Source of the DNA: CAXBBB01 sp963793245
Lineage (GTDB): Bacteria; Bacteroidota; Rhodothermia; Rhodothermales; BA12
Assembly: GCA_963793245.1 (NCBI GenBank)
Contig: CAWBZG010000005.1
Span: forward strand, 434,001-498,000
DNA length: 64,000 nt
Direction of reading: 5' to 3'
Numbering within the stretch: the stretch's first letter is position 1; every line of letters begins with the position of its first letter. Of this stretch, positions 39,307 to 48,700 are shown one piece after another. Position numbers and translations under genes: made by a program. A model generated the notes under the pieces. It searched no databases and was not told the origin of the DNA. It saw only the letters and a program-made list of their open reading frames with translations.

Positions 39307-39768
39307 ATGGCTTCGATCCTCGTCCTCAACGGACCCAACCTCAACCTGCTCGGCGTGCGCGAGCCGTCGGTGTACGGACACGCCACGCTGACCGACATCG
39401 AAACGCGTCTGCGCGACTCGTTCGGACAGGTCGACCTGTCGTTTTTCCAGAGCAACCACGAAGGCGCGCTGGTCGACCGGCTGCAACAGGCCGCAGCCGA
39501 TGGCGTCGACGGTGTCGTGTTCAACCCCGGCGCCTACGGTCACACGTCGATCGCCTTGCGCGATGCCATCGCCGGGACCGGACTGCGCGTCGTCGAGGTC
39601 CACATCAGCAACGTCCATGCGCGCGAGGCTTTCCGGCACGCGCTGATGCTGGCGCCGGTCTGCAGCGGTACCATCTCGGGGCTGGGCGTCGAAGGCTATG
39701 CGCTGGCGGTGTTGGCGCTCGTGGGGCAGATCGCGCGGGCGGACGAAGCGGCTGCGCACGAGGGCTGA
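39307..39768 (+). CDS. aroQ: 3-dehydroquinate dehydratase, type II
   Basis: AroQ catalyses the third step of the shikimate pathway, dehydrating 3-dehydroquinate. The 153-residue length is typical. Conserved blocks are VLNGPNLNLLGVREPSVYG, with the catalytic loop Tyr, FQSNHEGALVDRL, FNPGAYGHTSIALRDAI and VVEVHISNVHAREAFR, which includes the catalytic His. ATG 39307 was chosen. It is divergent from the histidine kinase and heads a plus-strand group with the next two genes, the stop being three bases from the next start. Confidence 0.96.
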   Translation: MASILVLNGPNLNLLGVREPSVYGHATLTDIETRLRDSFGQVDLSFFQSNHEGALVDRLQQAAADGVDGVVFNPGAYGHTSIALRDAIAGTGLRVVEVHISNVHAREAFRHALMLAPVCSGTISGLGVEGYALAVLALVGQIARADEAAAHEG

Positions 39769-39771
39769 ACG

Positions 39772-40278
39772 GTGCCGGGATACAAAGGCCATCTGGCGGG
39801 CGGATTCTTCGCCTACGGGATTTTTCTAGCGGCACTGGTAGCCGCCTTCACCGTCGACGCGGCCTATGCGCGCTTCGAGTTGATCGAACTGGTCGCCTAC
39901 CCGATCGGCTTGCTGGGCATCTGCCTGATGTTCGCACTCTGGCCCGACGTGGATACCAACTCCAAAGGGCAGGACATCTTCTACGTGATCTTCTTCATAG
40001 CCGACCTGGTGCTGATCGGCGCGCGGCACTTCGAGGAGGCGGCGTATCTGGGGCTGTTCGCGATTCTGCCGATTCTGGGCAAGCATAGAGGCTGGACGCA
40101 CACATGGTGGGCCATGCTGCTCGTGCCACTGCCGCTGCTCGCGCTGCCCTACTTTCTGTTTCCCGCACGCCCACTGTCCGGCCTGCCGTTCTACGGAGCC
40201 GCCGTCGCGGGATACGCCTCCCACCTGCTGCTCGACGGCTACCGCCTGCGCCCCAAGCGCAAACGGGCGCGCCGGTAA
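39772..40278 (+). CDS. YdjM-like membrane-bound putative metal-dependent hydrolase
   Basis: This 168-residue protein starts at GTG 39772, three bases after aroQ. It has about four membrane helices and conserved His/Asp motifs on their edges: HLAGGFFAYG, FALWPDVDTNSKGQD, KHRGWTHTWW and GYASHLLLDGYRL. This layout fits the LexA-binding, inner-membrane putative hydrolase family (DUF457/YdjM), whose substrate is unknown. The C-terminal tail is basic (RPKRKRARR). It leads into the flippase gene by a 13-bp gap. Confidence 0.82.
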   Translation: MPGYKGHLAGGFFAYGIFLAALVAAFTVDAAYARFELIELVAYPIGLLGICLMFALWPDVDTNSKGQDIFYVIFFIADLVLIGARHFEEAAYLGLFAILPILGKHRGWTHTWWAMLLVPLPLLALPYFLFPARPLSGLPFYGAAVAGYASHLLLDGYRLRPKRKRARR

Positions 40279-40291
40279 CCCTTTTGTCTGA

Positions 40292-41888
40292 ATGGGCTTT
40301 GCCTCCCGCCTGAAAAAACTCGCGTCCGAGACAGCCATCTACGGCCTGTCGTCGATCGTCGGGCGGATGGTCAACTTCCTGCTCGTGCCGTTCTACACGA
40401 ACGTGTTCGCGCCGGACCGCTACGGGATCGTGATCACCGTTTTCACGGCGTTCGTGTTCTTCAACATCGCGTACACGTATGGGATGGAGTCGGCGTACCT
40501 GAAGTACGCGTCGGGGTCGAAGGGCAGACCGCAGGCCGGAAGCGCGTTTTCGGGAGCGATGCTGGCGCTGCTGGGTTCTTCGGTCGTGCTGTCGGCGCTG
40601 CTGGTGCTGTTTTCGGATCAGATCGGATACGTGATCGGACTGCGCTCCGAGTACGACCTGCTCTACTACGCGGCGGGCATTCTGGCGCTCGATGCCCTCT
40701 CGGTCGTGCCCTTCGCCGAACTCAGGCTGGCGAACCGTCCGTGGCTGTTTGCGGCGGTCAAGATGACCAACATCGGCATCAACGTCGGCATGAATGTGTG
40801 GCTGATCCTGGGGCTGGGCTGGGGCATCGAAGCCATCTTCGTCGCCAACGTGGTCGCGTCGGGCGTCACCCTGCTGCTGCTGCTGCCGATCATCTGGACG
40901 CGCTGGGCGTCGCCGTCCAAGGAGTTGATGCGCAAGATGCTGATCTTCGGCCTGCCGTTCGTGCCCGGCGGATTGGGCTACGCGCTGGCCGAACGCCTCA
41001 ACATCTTTTTCCTCTCCAACCTCGACGAGTCGACCGTCCGGCGTCTCTACGGCGACCAACTCGACGCCGAGGCGCTGATCGCGAAGGGCGAGCAGGCGCG
41101 AGCGCTGGCGATTGAGCAGGGCAAGACCGCCGCCGAAATAGCCGACGCAGCAACCGGCGTCTGGGGCGACTACGTCGTCGGCATTTTTGGGACGGGCTGG
41201 AAGCTAGGCATCTTCTTGGTGCTCGTCGTTCAGATGTTTCGGTTCGCGTGGCAGCCGTTCTTCCTTGCAGCACGCCGAAGACCCCGACGCCAAACCGCTG
41301 TTCGCCCGCATCTTCACCTTGCTGACGGCGGGACTCGTGCTCGCAGTCCTGGCGATCTCGTTCCTCGCCGACGACCTGGTCCGTATTCCGATTCCGGGCG
41401 GCGACGGCGACCGCTTCTTGATTGGCCAGTCGTACTGGTTCAGCATCAGCATCGTCCCACTCGCGCTCGTGGCGTATTTCTTCCAAGGGTGGTATTACCT
41501 GTTCTCGGCAGGCTTGTACCTGACCGAAAAGACGAAGTATCTGGTCCATGCGACGTTCGCCGGAAGCGCCGCATCGGTCGTGCTCAACCTGCTGCTGACG
41601 CCTCAACTCGGCATGGTCGGCGCAGCCTGGGCGACGACCGGAGCATACGCTGTGATGGCCGCCGTGCTCTACGCGATCACACAACGTTTCTACCCGATGG
41701 CCTACGACTGGAAGCGCGTGTGGAGCGTCTGTGCACTGGGCCTTGCTCTGTTCGCGCTCTGGTGGTTCGTGCCGATGCTCAACGTGTGGTACCTCGAAAT
41801 CGGCTTGGTTCTGCTCTTCGGCGCGGCTCTGGTACCCATCGGCATCATCCCGCCGCGTCTGATCAAGCGGCTGCTGAAGCGGGCGTAG
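40292..41888 (+). CDS. Polysaccharide/lipid-linked oligosaccharide flippase, Wzx/MATE type (one frame break)
   Basis: Joined length is about 531 residues with 12-14 membrane helices. The start RLKKLASETAIYGLSSIVGR with VNFLLVPFYTNVFAPDRYGI is characteristic of the polysaccharide-synthesis transporter family. The frame changes at about 41260-41265 in QPFFL/QHAEDPDAKPLF, by an apparent extra base, and the second frame continues through SFLADDLVRIPIPGGDG and VVLNLLLTPQLGMVGAAWAT to the end. An insertion of about 40 residues between helices (LYGDQLDAEALIAKGEQARA) is unusual. It probably flips lipid-linked sugars across the inner membrane. Confidence 0.82.
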
Positions 41889-41931
41889 GCCGTCTGCGTA
41901 TCTTGGCGCCACAGCATCCGAGCCGGTATCT

Positions 41932-42360
41932 ATGGGACGCATCGTAGGAAACGTCGACACACCTGCCAAGCGACGCAACGCGCATCTACGTTCGTGCGCC
42001 GAAGTCGTCCGACTGCTCGCTCAGCGCCCTGATTTTGGTTCGGAAGAACGCGACATGGCAGCGTTTCTCGTCTTCAGTCTACGCGGCATCTGGACGACCA
42101 TCGACGAGAGCGCCCAGGTCTGGGACGACCGCGACTATTGGAAAAAAGCCGAAGCGCTCCGCCACAAATGGCGTTGGACACGGACGCAAGCCGACACCAT
42201 CGAGCAGATCCTCCGAGCAGACACGCTAAACGCCCTGCCCATCCACCTGATCGAACTCGTCGGACAACTCGGCGACGTGACCGTGACGCAAATCACGCGC
42301 GACTCGGACTGGTGGGTCGGCGCCTACCGCGCGCTGATGAAGCAACGCGCGACGGCGTGA
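41932..42360 (+). CDS. Conserved protein of unknown function; target of repeated 3'-end duplication
   Basis: This 142-residue soluble protein is rich in Trp, Asp and Arg (RDMAAFLVFSLRGIWTTID, WDDRDYWKKAEALRHKWRW, ALPIHLIELVGQLGDVTV, DSDWWVGAYRALMKQRA). No family was recognised; the Trp pattern suggests a small helical fold. Its last 47 bases plus one are repeated perfectly at 43109-43156, and a diverged copy of its last third lies at 44278-44385, so its 3' end has been duplicated at least twice. Confidence 0.6.
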   Translation: MGRIVGNVDTPAKRRNAHLRSCAEVVRLLAQRPDFGSEERDMAAFLVFSLRGIWTTIDESAQVWDDRDYWKKAEALRHKWRWTRTQADTIEQILRADTLNALPIHLIELVGQLGDVTVTQITRDSDWWVGAYRALMKQRATA

Positions 42361-42361
42361 G
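42314..42361. repeat. 48-bp direct repeat, left copy (3' end of hypothetical gene)
   Basis: The 48 bases begin GGGTCGGCGCCTACC and end GACGGCGTGAG, and are identical in 43109-43156. This copy includes the stop codon of the gene at 41932. The vapBC pair lies exactly between the two copies. Confidence 0.9.
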
Positions 42362-42363
42362 CG

Positions 42364-42795
42364 TCAGACTTGCTGTGCAGCAGTCAACAGCATGAGATGT
42401 TCGGGCGACAGAAACCGGCGAAACCCTTTGTCGAACGTCGCCAACTGCTCATCATGGTGGAGAACCGAAGCCGCAATCCATGCATCTGTCACGTCACCGC
42501 CACGAAGCCCATACTTCTCGCACAACGCACGCACCGCCTTCCATTCGCCTCCCTGCGTCAGCATATGCACTCCACCGCGAGTCAGGGAGTCGACGAAAGC
42601 AAACGCCTGTTCGGTGGGAGTCGGGACCGGGAAAATGCGACGATTGGTGACGATGCGAACGAAGCCGGTAGCGACGACGGGAAGCAATGTCACCGACGAC
42701 CTGTCCGCCGATTGCGAAAGCCAGTACAGAGCAGGGACGTGGTGAGGATGATCCGAACGCGAGGCAGCGACGAGGACGTTGACATCGGGCGTCAT
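42364..42795 (-). CDS. vapC: VapC-type PIN-domain toxin ribonuclease
   Basis: This 143-residue PIN-domain protein begins TPDVNVLVAASRSDHPHHVPA with Asp4. Its later acidic cluster is GGDVTDAWIAA (Asp101, Asp104), and TFDKGFRRF holds Asp122. The VVATGFVRIVTNRRIFPVPT stretch is typical of one VapC subgroup; the second acidic residue of the usual quartet is not obvious at that place. VapC toxins cut tRNA or rRNA when the antitoxin is lost. Its start overlaps the vapB stop by four bases (ATGA), a normal toxin-antitoxin layout. Confidence 0.88.
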   Translation of the reverse strand: MTPDVNVLVAASRSDHPHHVPALYWLSQSADRSSVTLLPVVATGFVRIVTNRRIFPVPTPTEQAFAFVDSLTRGGVHMLTQGGEWKAVRALCEKYGLRGGDVTDAWIAASVLHHDEQLATFDKGFRRFLSPEHLMLLTAAQQV

Positions 42796-43046
42796 CGGAG
42801 ATGACCGCGTGCGTAGTCGGCTTCGTCAGCAGCTTCCATCAGACTTTTCGTGCTAGGCGAGCAAAGATCGGTGGCCAAGCCCGTCCCCCCGCGAAACACG
42901 GGAAAGCGCTCCGAATCGACGGAGCCTGCCGAGAGGTGCTTGCGCAACGCCTCTGCGACGATCACATCGAGTGTAGTATGCTTCTCACTGGCTACCGCGC
43001 GGGCCTGATTCAGTAGATCGTCGTCGAGTGTGAGAACGGTTTCCAT
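42792..43046 (-). CDS. vapB: VapB-type antitoxin
   Basis: This 84-residue protein starts at ATG 43046 (METVLTLDDDLLNQARAVA). It has the N-terminal ribbon-helix-helix-like DNA-binding region with KHTTLDVIVAEALRKHL, followed by a short acidic, flexible tail (MEAADEADYARGH) that would bind VapC. A longer start at 43058 adds only four residues. It overlaps vapC by four bases. The pair is probably self-regulated, though no clear operator was picked out upstream. Confidence 0.85.
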   Translation of the reverse strand: METVLTLDDDLLNQARAVASEKHTTLDVIVAEALRKHLSAGSVDSERFPVFRGGTGLATDLCSPSTKSLMEAADEADYARGHLR

Positions 43047-43108
43047 AGCGAGTGGCAAAGCGAGTGTACTCTACTCAACTGCGTGGAATAGTTCGGGTTC
43101 GGACGGTC

Positions 43109-43156
43109 GGGTCGGCGCCTACCGCGCGCTGATGAAGCAACGCGCGACGGCGTGAG
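43109..43156. repeat. 48-bp direct repeat, right copy
   Basis: Identical at all 48 positions to 42314-42361, 795 bp away. It is not part of a gene here: it is a fragment of the 3' end of the hypothetical gene, including its TGA stop. Confidence 0.9.
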
Positions 43157-43241
43157 AGTTGACTTTGCTGGCGAGCAGATCAGCGGTCCAAGTTGACGCG
43201 GCAGAGACCGACAAAACCCTCCTCGCCCATCTGCCGCACTG

Positions 43242-44150
43242 TCACGCGTTCGGCCCGCGCGCAGGTAGCGTGCCTTCGGAGCGGCGCAGCGTAAAGACGG
43301 TCACCTCGGGCGGGCAAAACAGGCGCATCGGCACCAGGCTGAAGCCGATGCCGCGCGTTACGTAGAGCCGGTTTCCCGCAGCCCCAATTTCGCTGGCTGC
43401 CCAACCTTCGGCGACGACCTCTCGGTCTCGGGCGATGTCCAGCCAACTGGCCGTCTTCATGAACGGAAAGCGGATCTGACCGCCGTGCGTGTGAGCGGCG
43501 AGAGTAAGCGGCGCGCTATCGGCAGGCATGTCGCGGTAGGCGACGGGGTTGTGCATGAACACGATGCGCGCCTCGTTTCCGTTCAGCGTCGCGAGCGCTT
43601 GGGACGGAAGACTGTGCTCGGCCCACTCCGACCCGATGCCGACGAACGCGAGCGGGGGTAGCCCATCCAAGGCGACGCGCTCGGTCTGATTTTCGAGTAC
43701 CCGGATACCCTCTCGTTCCAGTTCGTCGGACAGATACTGCGCGATATTCGGACGAATCTGACTCTCACGTTTCATCAGCGAGTAGTCGTGGTTGCCCAGC
43801 ACGGCCAGAACCGGGATGTTCGCCTCGTGCAGCGGACGCAGCAGCGCCACGGCTTCTCTCACAACGGACGAATCCGGCTTATACACGAAGTCGCCTGCGA
43901 TAACCACGACAGCAGCGTCCTGGTCAATCGCCTCCTCGACAGCGCGGCGGATCATGCCGACGTTGTCCATCCACATCCCCACCTGAAAGTCGGCCAGCAT
44001 CGCCACCTTGCGCCCTTCCCACTCGGCAGGCAACTGGGGCACCTCGGCTTCGTGCTCCTGTACGTCGAGGATGAAGCGCGGCTCGACGAACGTCCCGTAG
44101 ACGATCAGTAGGGCGACAAAGGACAAGACGACGATCAGCGTGCGTTTCAC
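43242..44150 (-). CDS. Membrane-anchored metallophosphoesterase (YaeI type)
   Basis: The product has an N-terminal membrane anchor (TLIVVLSFVALLIVYGTF) followed by a calcineurin-like metallophosphoesterase domain: ADFQVG, IAGDFVYKP, VLGNHDYSL, MHNPVAYRD and AAHTHGGQIRFPF. These motifs hold the Asp, Asn and His ligands for two metals. It resembles the YaeI/YkuE lipid or phosphodiesterase group. GTG 44150 (KRTLIVV) is preferred; an upstream GTG at 44183 and the longer frame to 44291 are possible but extend into the relic. It lies between the right direct repeat and the third relic, on the minus strand. Confidence 0.85.
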   Translation of the reverse strand: MKRTLIVVLSFVALLIVYGTFVEPRFILDVQEHEAEVPQLPAEWEGRKVAMLADFQVGMWMDNVGMIRRAVEEAIDQDAAVVVIAGDFVYKPDSSVVREAVALLRPLHEANIPVLAVLGNHDYSLMKRESQIRPNIAQYLSDELEREGIRVLENQTERVALDGLPPLAFVGIGSEWAEHSLPSQALATLNGNEARIVFMHNPVAYRDMPADSAPLTLAAHTHGGQIRFPFMKTASWLDIARDREVVAEGWAASEIGAAGNRLYVTRGIGFSLVPMRLFCPPEVTVFTLRRSEGTLPARGPNA

Positions 44151-44277
44151 GAGGACGGAGGTTAGGGAGTGTCCTCTTTTCACGTCCGTACTGCGTCTCC
44201 TGGTCGCACCCGACGTATCGGTTACATACTGCGCCTCGAACGTCTGCTGACCCAACGCTAGCGAGTTCGATACCTCT

Positions 44278-44385
44278 TGCCCCCCGTCCACCTAATCGGA
44301 TTCGTTGCCGTGGTCGTGATCCAGATCGTACGCGATTCCGACTTACTGAGTCGGTTTCTACCGCGCGCTGATGAATCGGAACTAG
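44278..44385 (+). pseudogene. Diverged 3' relic of the hypothetical gene at 41932
   Basis: The frame reads PPVHLIGFVAVVVIQIVRDSDLL, then (after a frame change) FYRALMNRN and a stop. This matches LPIHLIELVGQLGDVTVTQ, ITRDSDWWVG and AYRALMKQRA from the gene at 41932-42360. The bases TACCGCGCGCTGATGAA are shared exactly. It is thus a decayed third copy of that gene's end, on the same strand. Confidence 0.6.
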
Positions 44386-44400
44386 ATATAGCTCGACAGC

Positions 44401-44802
44401 CTACTTGCGAAAAACGAGCGTCAGATCCTCGGCTGCAATTGCAATCGTGTTATCGCGCAGAGTACCTGTAGAGATCTCAACGCGGCCGTCCTCATTCGTC
44501 AGACGCAGCCTGAGCGTCTCCCCATCAAGGGTATAGGTGCCACCAACCTCGCTCTCAAACCTGCTCGTAGTCCCTCCGCTCGACTCCACAATTACAACGT
44601 TGGCGATCACTCGCGACTCCTCAAGGCGGACAAACCCACTTTCATATGTTCCCTCGCTATTGATCGTGGCTGGCAGAGATTGACCACCGACCGAAACGAG
44701 CGAGTAGGTTCCTAACACGTCATCCGATTCGTCGTCGTTCGAGTCGCAGGCGGACAGAACCAGGAGTAGCAGCACCAAGGCTGCGCGTGAAAACGTACGC
44801 AT
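44401..44802 (-). CDS. Lipocalin-like small lipoprotein
   Basis: This 133-residue lipoprotein has lipobox LSAC, then an acidic tether (DSNDDESDD). The beta-rich body has a repeated pattern (GTYSLVSVGGQSLPATI, GTTSRFESEVGGTYTLDG, ETLRLRLTNEDGR, LTLVFRK), the layout of the lipocalin-like domains common in Bacteroidota surface or periplasmic lipoproteins. The function is unknown. It has AT-richer, less biased codon use than its neighbours, which could mean later acquisition. Confidence 0.65.
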   Translation of the reverse strand: MRTFSRAALVLLLLVLSACDSNDDESDDVLGTYSLVSVGGQSLPATINSEGTYESGFVRLEESRVIANVVIVESSGGTTSRFESEVGGTYTLDGETLRLRLTNEDGRVEISTGTLRDNTIAIAAEDLTLVFRK

Positions 44803-44867
44803 AGAGATCAGAAGAAAGAGTCGCTAGCGAATATAGCCAGAGACCTCTTCCCATCGCTCGCCGCCGT

Positions 44868-45662
44868 TTACTCGCTGCTGAATCCCAGTCCGAAGCCGAA
44901 ACCGTGAAACGTGCCTTCGAAGTCGCCGGACGGTTCGGTGCGATGATCGTAGAAATACCGCGCGACGAGAGCAGGACGTAGCCAGCCGCCGATGGCCTTT
45001 TCCCCGGTGAGGCGCAGCGACACGTCGCTCATGATCTTGAACGAGCGCCCGCTGAACTTCTCACGGTCGGCGTCGAACGTCCAGGCGTTGGTGAACGTCG
45101 TCAGGATGCCCAGCCGAAGAGCGGGGATTTCGAGCGCGTGCGCGGCCTGAACGCCCACGTCGACGCCTCCGGTCGGAGAAGGTTGCTGCTCGCTGTTGGC
45201 GCCGGCCCCGCTCACCAGACCCACCCACTCCGACGGCACCGATGACCGGGAGACCCACCATCAGCCCAGCCTCGGCGCGAGGAAGGAGGGCGCCGTCGAG
45301 GTAGAGCCAGCCCTTGCCGTTGTCGCGTCCGTTGAGTAGTTCAGTGCCGGTGTCGCATTCGGCGATGTTACACCAGATAAGGTGCATCGTCCCGGTTACG
45401 TCGACGCGCGTGTATCGGTAGAGCGGATCGGTGTAGCCGACACCCATTATGTAGCCGCCGAGCGTGTAGGGCGCATTCGACCCGCTGCTCGTAATCGCCT
45501 GCCCCGGTGAGGTATACGTGACGTCGTGAGAGATCAGTTGTAGGGAAGCCCGACGATCACGAGCGACTTGAGGAGCACGCGGCATGAAGCTCGTCTGTTC
45601 TGGGCGAATGCTCAGAAAGGTAAGAGGGTCAGGAAAGCGACAAAGAGCGAGGTACGGTGCAT
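44868..45662 (-). CDS. Putative outer-membrane beta-barrel protein (frame breaks)
   Basis: ATG 45662 begins a signal-like stretch (MHRTSLFVAFLTLLPF), after which a TGA and a frame change occur near 45605. The frame from about 45585 to 45230 reads as alternating barrel strands (TLGGYIMGVGYTDPLYRYTR, DGALLPRAEAGLMVGLPVIG). It changes again near 45225 into EWVGLVSGAGANSEQ and ends GTFHGFGFGLGFSSE, a C-terminal barrel strand pattern. At least two breaks are needed. No named family was recognised. It lies just downstream of the large FG-GAP protein and may be co-transcribed with it. Confidence 0.5.
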
Positions 45663-45712
45663 GAAGCAGAGAGTGATCAGGATCGGAGCGGAGAATGAAG
45701 CATGGTAGAGCG

Positions 45713-48700
45713 TCAGCGCCCCATCACGACGACGGTTTTGGCGACGCGCGATCCGTCGTGTTCGAGCACGAGCAGGTACGTACCGGCTGCCAGCGATCCG
45801 GCGTCGAGGCTCGCACGTTGAGGTCCGGCGGCCAGCGTTTGGTCGGACAGGACGGCGACGCGGCGGCCCATCAGGTCGTAGAGCGTCAGGCGCGCGTGTC
45901 CGGCGGTCGGCAGGGCGAAGGGGACGGTGGCGCTTCCGGTCGCCGGGTGCGGCCACGTGCCTTCGAGCGTCAGGGCGAGCGTCGAGGCGTCGGCTCGGTG
46001 GAGCTGTGACGACAGCCGACAGGTCGAGGCGCGCGAGTCCGTAGGTGAACGTCGCGTTGTCGAACGTGCCCGAGTAGAGTTCTACTTGCCCATCGGCGTC
46101 GAGGTCGGTGGCGAAGGCGAGGTCGGCGTTGGGGAAGCGCGTCTGAGCGCCCAGTCCGCCGGTCCCGCCGCGGAAGATCACCAGGTCGGTGCCGCCAGTG
46201 TTCTGATCGCGAATCGTCCCGGCGAGATCGAGGACGCCATCGCCGTTGAGGTCGACGAGTTGCAGGCTGCGCAGGTCGGACGAGACGACGGTCTGCCGCT
46301 CGGGAGCGCCGAACGATCCGGCTCCGAGCGATCCCGCCGACGCCGTGTTGCGCAGCACGACGAGTTCCTGTTGCGTGAAGTCGTCGCTCGCGTACGCGCC
46401 CTTTCCGACCAGGTCGGCCTTGCCGTCGCCGTCCACATCGCCCATGGCATCGAGAAAGAGCGAGCCGGTGAACTGGACGCTATCGACGGCGAACGACGAC
46501 GCGGACAGATCGGACGCTCCGGTGTTGCGCATCGTGACGACCAGCGGTCCGGCGGCACCGAATCGTGTGTACGCGAGATCGACTCGCCCGTCGCCGTCGA
46601 AATCGGCGTCCCACAACGCGACGTCGCTCTGGCTGAACAGGCGGCTGTTGTAGGGCCACGACGCCTGCTTTCCGAAACGCAGCGCGCCCGGTCCGCTCAG
46701 GTTTTCCATCGCGACGATCTCGCCCCGGCGCAGCACGACGATCAACTCGTCGCGTCCGTCGCCGTTCAGGTCGACGGCGTTCATGCCTGCCGGGGCAGAC
46801 TCAAACTCCAACTGGACGCCCGGCGCGAACGCCAGTGTGTCGCCGTTGCTGCGGTTGAGCGAGATCGTGATCAAACCCGATTCGTCGCGGCGAAAGAGCG
46901 CGACGGCGATGTCGAGGCGTCCGTCGCCGTCGAAGTCGTGGCGCATCGTCGACTGCCGGAAGTCGCTCTGGTAGTTTGCCGCCACGTAACCTTGCGCCGT
47001 CGCCGGTTCGCCCCAACCGTTTCCGTTCGCGAGCGCCGGGTAAACGAGTACGTTGGTGATCTGATCGAGCCGCATCAGGTCCAACTTTCCGTCGCCGTTC
47101 ATGTCGGCCACGTCCCAGCGGTTGCCATAGCTGGCGTTGGTGTTGCGTGTCGATAAGACGGTGTCACGAGCGGCGATGCCGTCGGGGTTGAACGGATACG
47201 TCTGCGTCCGGCTGACGCGCACGAGCGGGCCGTCCGCTGCACTTCCGCCGCTAGCGACGCGCACGCGACCGGCAATGACCCCGCGCGGCACCCGGACCGT
47301 GAGCTGCGTCGCCGATTGCGCCGTCACCTCGCCCTCGACCAATCCGACGAACGCTTTGGCATCAGCCGCGAAGCCCGTACCGTCGACCGTGATCGACTCA
47401 CCGGCGACGACCGAACTCGGCGATACCGCAGAGATGGTCACGCCAGCGTCAGCCGCTCCGGTGGAGAACGGAACGCCCGAGGACCACGGACCGGCCATCA
47501 GCCCCGCCGTCGCTCGGACGCGGGCGAACAGCGACGCGCCAGCAGGCAATCGCCGCAGCGTCAGGCTGCCGTCCGCCGATCCGCCGACGCGCACGATGCC
47601 GGTCGAATCGAACGCCGCCGACGTGTTGACCTCCACCTCGTAGCGGATCGCCTCGGCGACGTTGGTCCACGAGAAGGTGGCCGATGCGCCGGTCGCGCTC
47701 GCCGTCAGCGTCGGGGCGGTCAGGCTGGGCGTGCCTGCGATCCAGTCGACCGTCGCCGCTTCGCCCTCCTGCCCCCGGCCGTTGATGGCGCGGACCGACA
47801 GATGCACGCGGTTGTTGGGGCGCGCCTGGACGGGCGGAACGACGAAACTGGTGTCGGACGTGACGTAGCGCGCGGCGTAGTCGGCGGCGAAGCTGTTCCG
47901 CGTCTCGACGGTGACAGCATAGCGCTGAGCGGCCCTCACGCTCGTCCATCGTGCGGCGATGGGACCGCTGCGCGTCGGCGTTGGGTTGCCTGCCTCGGGC
48001 GTGAGGATCGTCGGCCTGGGCAGGTTGGCGTCGTCGAACGTGGCGAAGCGGATAAAGCGAGCACTTGCGCCTTCGCGTCCGCCCTGCGTCGAGTACATAC
48101 GCAGCTGGTAGGTCGTCGCGCCCGTGATGAGCGGCGAGGTGAGAACCGTACTGGTCACGCTGCCGCCGCGGACGGTGTCGGACAGGATCGGAAAGAAGTC
48201 GAACACGCCGACGCTGTTCGGAACGGGGATTCCGCGTTCGAGCAGGAGGGTGTAGCCGTCGGCTCCGGCTACGGCGTTCCACTCGATGCGGATGCCGGCG
48301 TCGAACGCGATGCCCGTTTGCCCACTCGTCGGCGAGGTGATCGTCGGCGCGGCGATGTTGGGCGGCGGCGCTTGGGTCGTGATCGCGATGCCCGGCGTCT
48401 CGGCCCCGGCGATCACGCCCACGCGCGCTCGGACACTCCACGTGTAGGTGCGGCTGCCTTGCAGGTTGGTGACCTTGAACGTGTCGGCGAGCGAAAAGCG
48501 CTGCGTGAAGCTCTGGGGGTTCGAGGCAATCGTCACGTCATAGCCCGTCGCCCCGGCGACCGGCGTCCACGAGAAGCGAACGCCTCGGTACGGAACGTCA
48601 GTCCCCGCCATCGGGCGGATCTGCGTCGGCGCATCGGGTTGGGCGACCGGGTCGAGTGCGCCCAGCGTCAGATCCGACGTATTGAACGGCACGACGACAC

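Noticed and set aside
42892..42912. A third LacI-type operator (GGAAAGCGCTCC) inside vapB
   Set aside because: Only the core half-site matches, it lies within coding sequence and the right arm is not conserved.
44277..44471. A 64-codon plus-strand small gene
   Set aside because: Its first half matches the C-terminus of the gene at 41932 and then shifts frame, so it is better explained as a relic.
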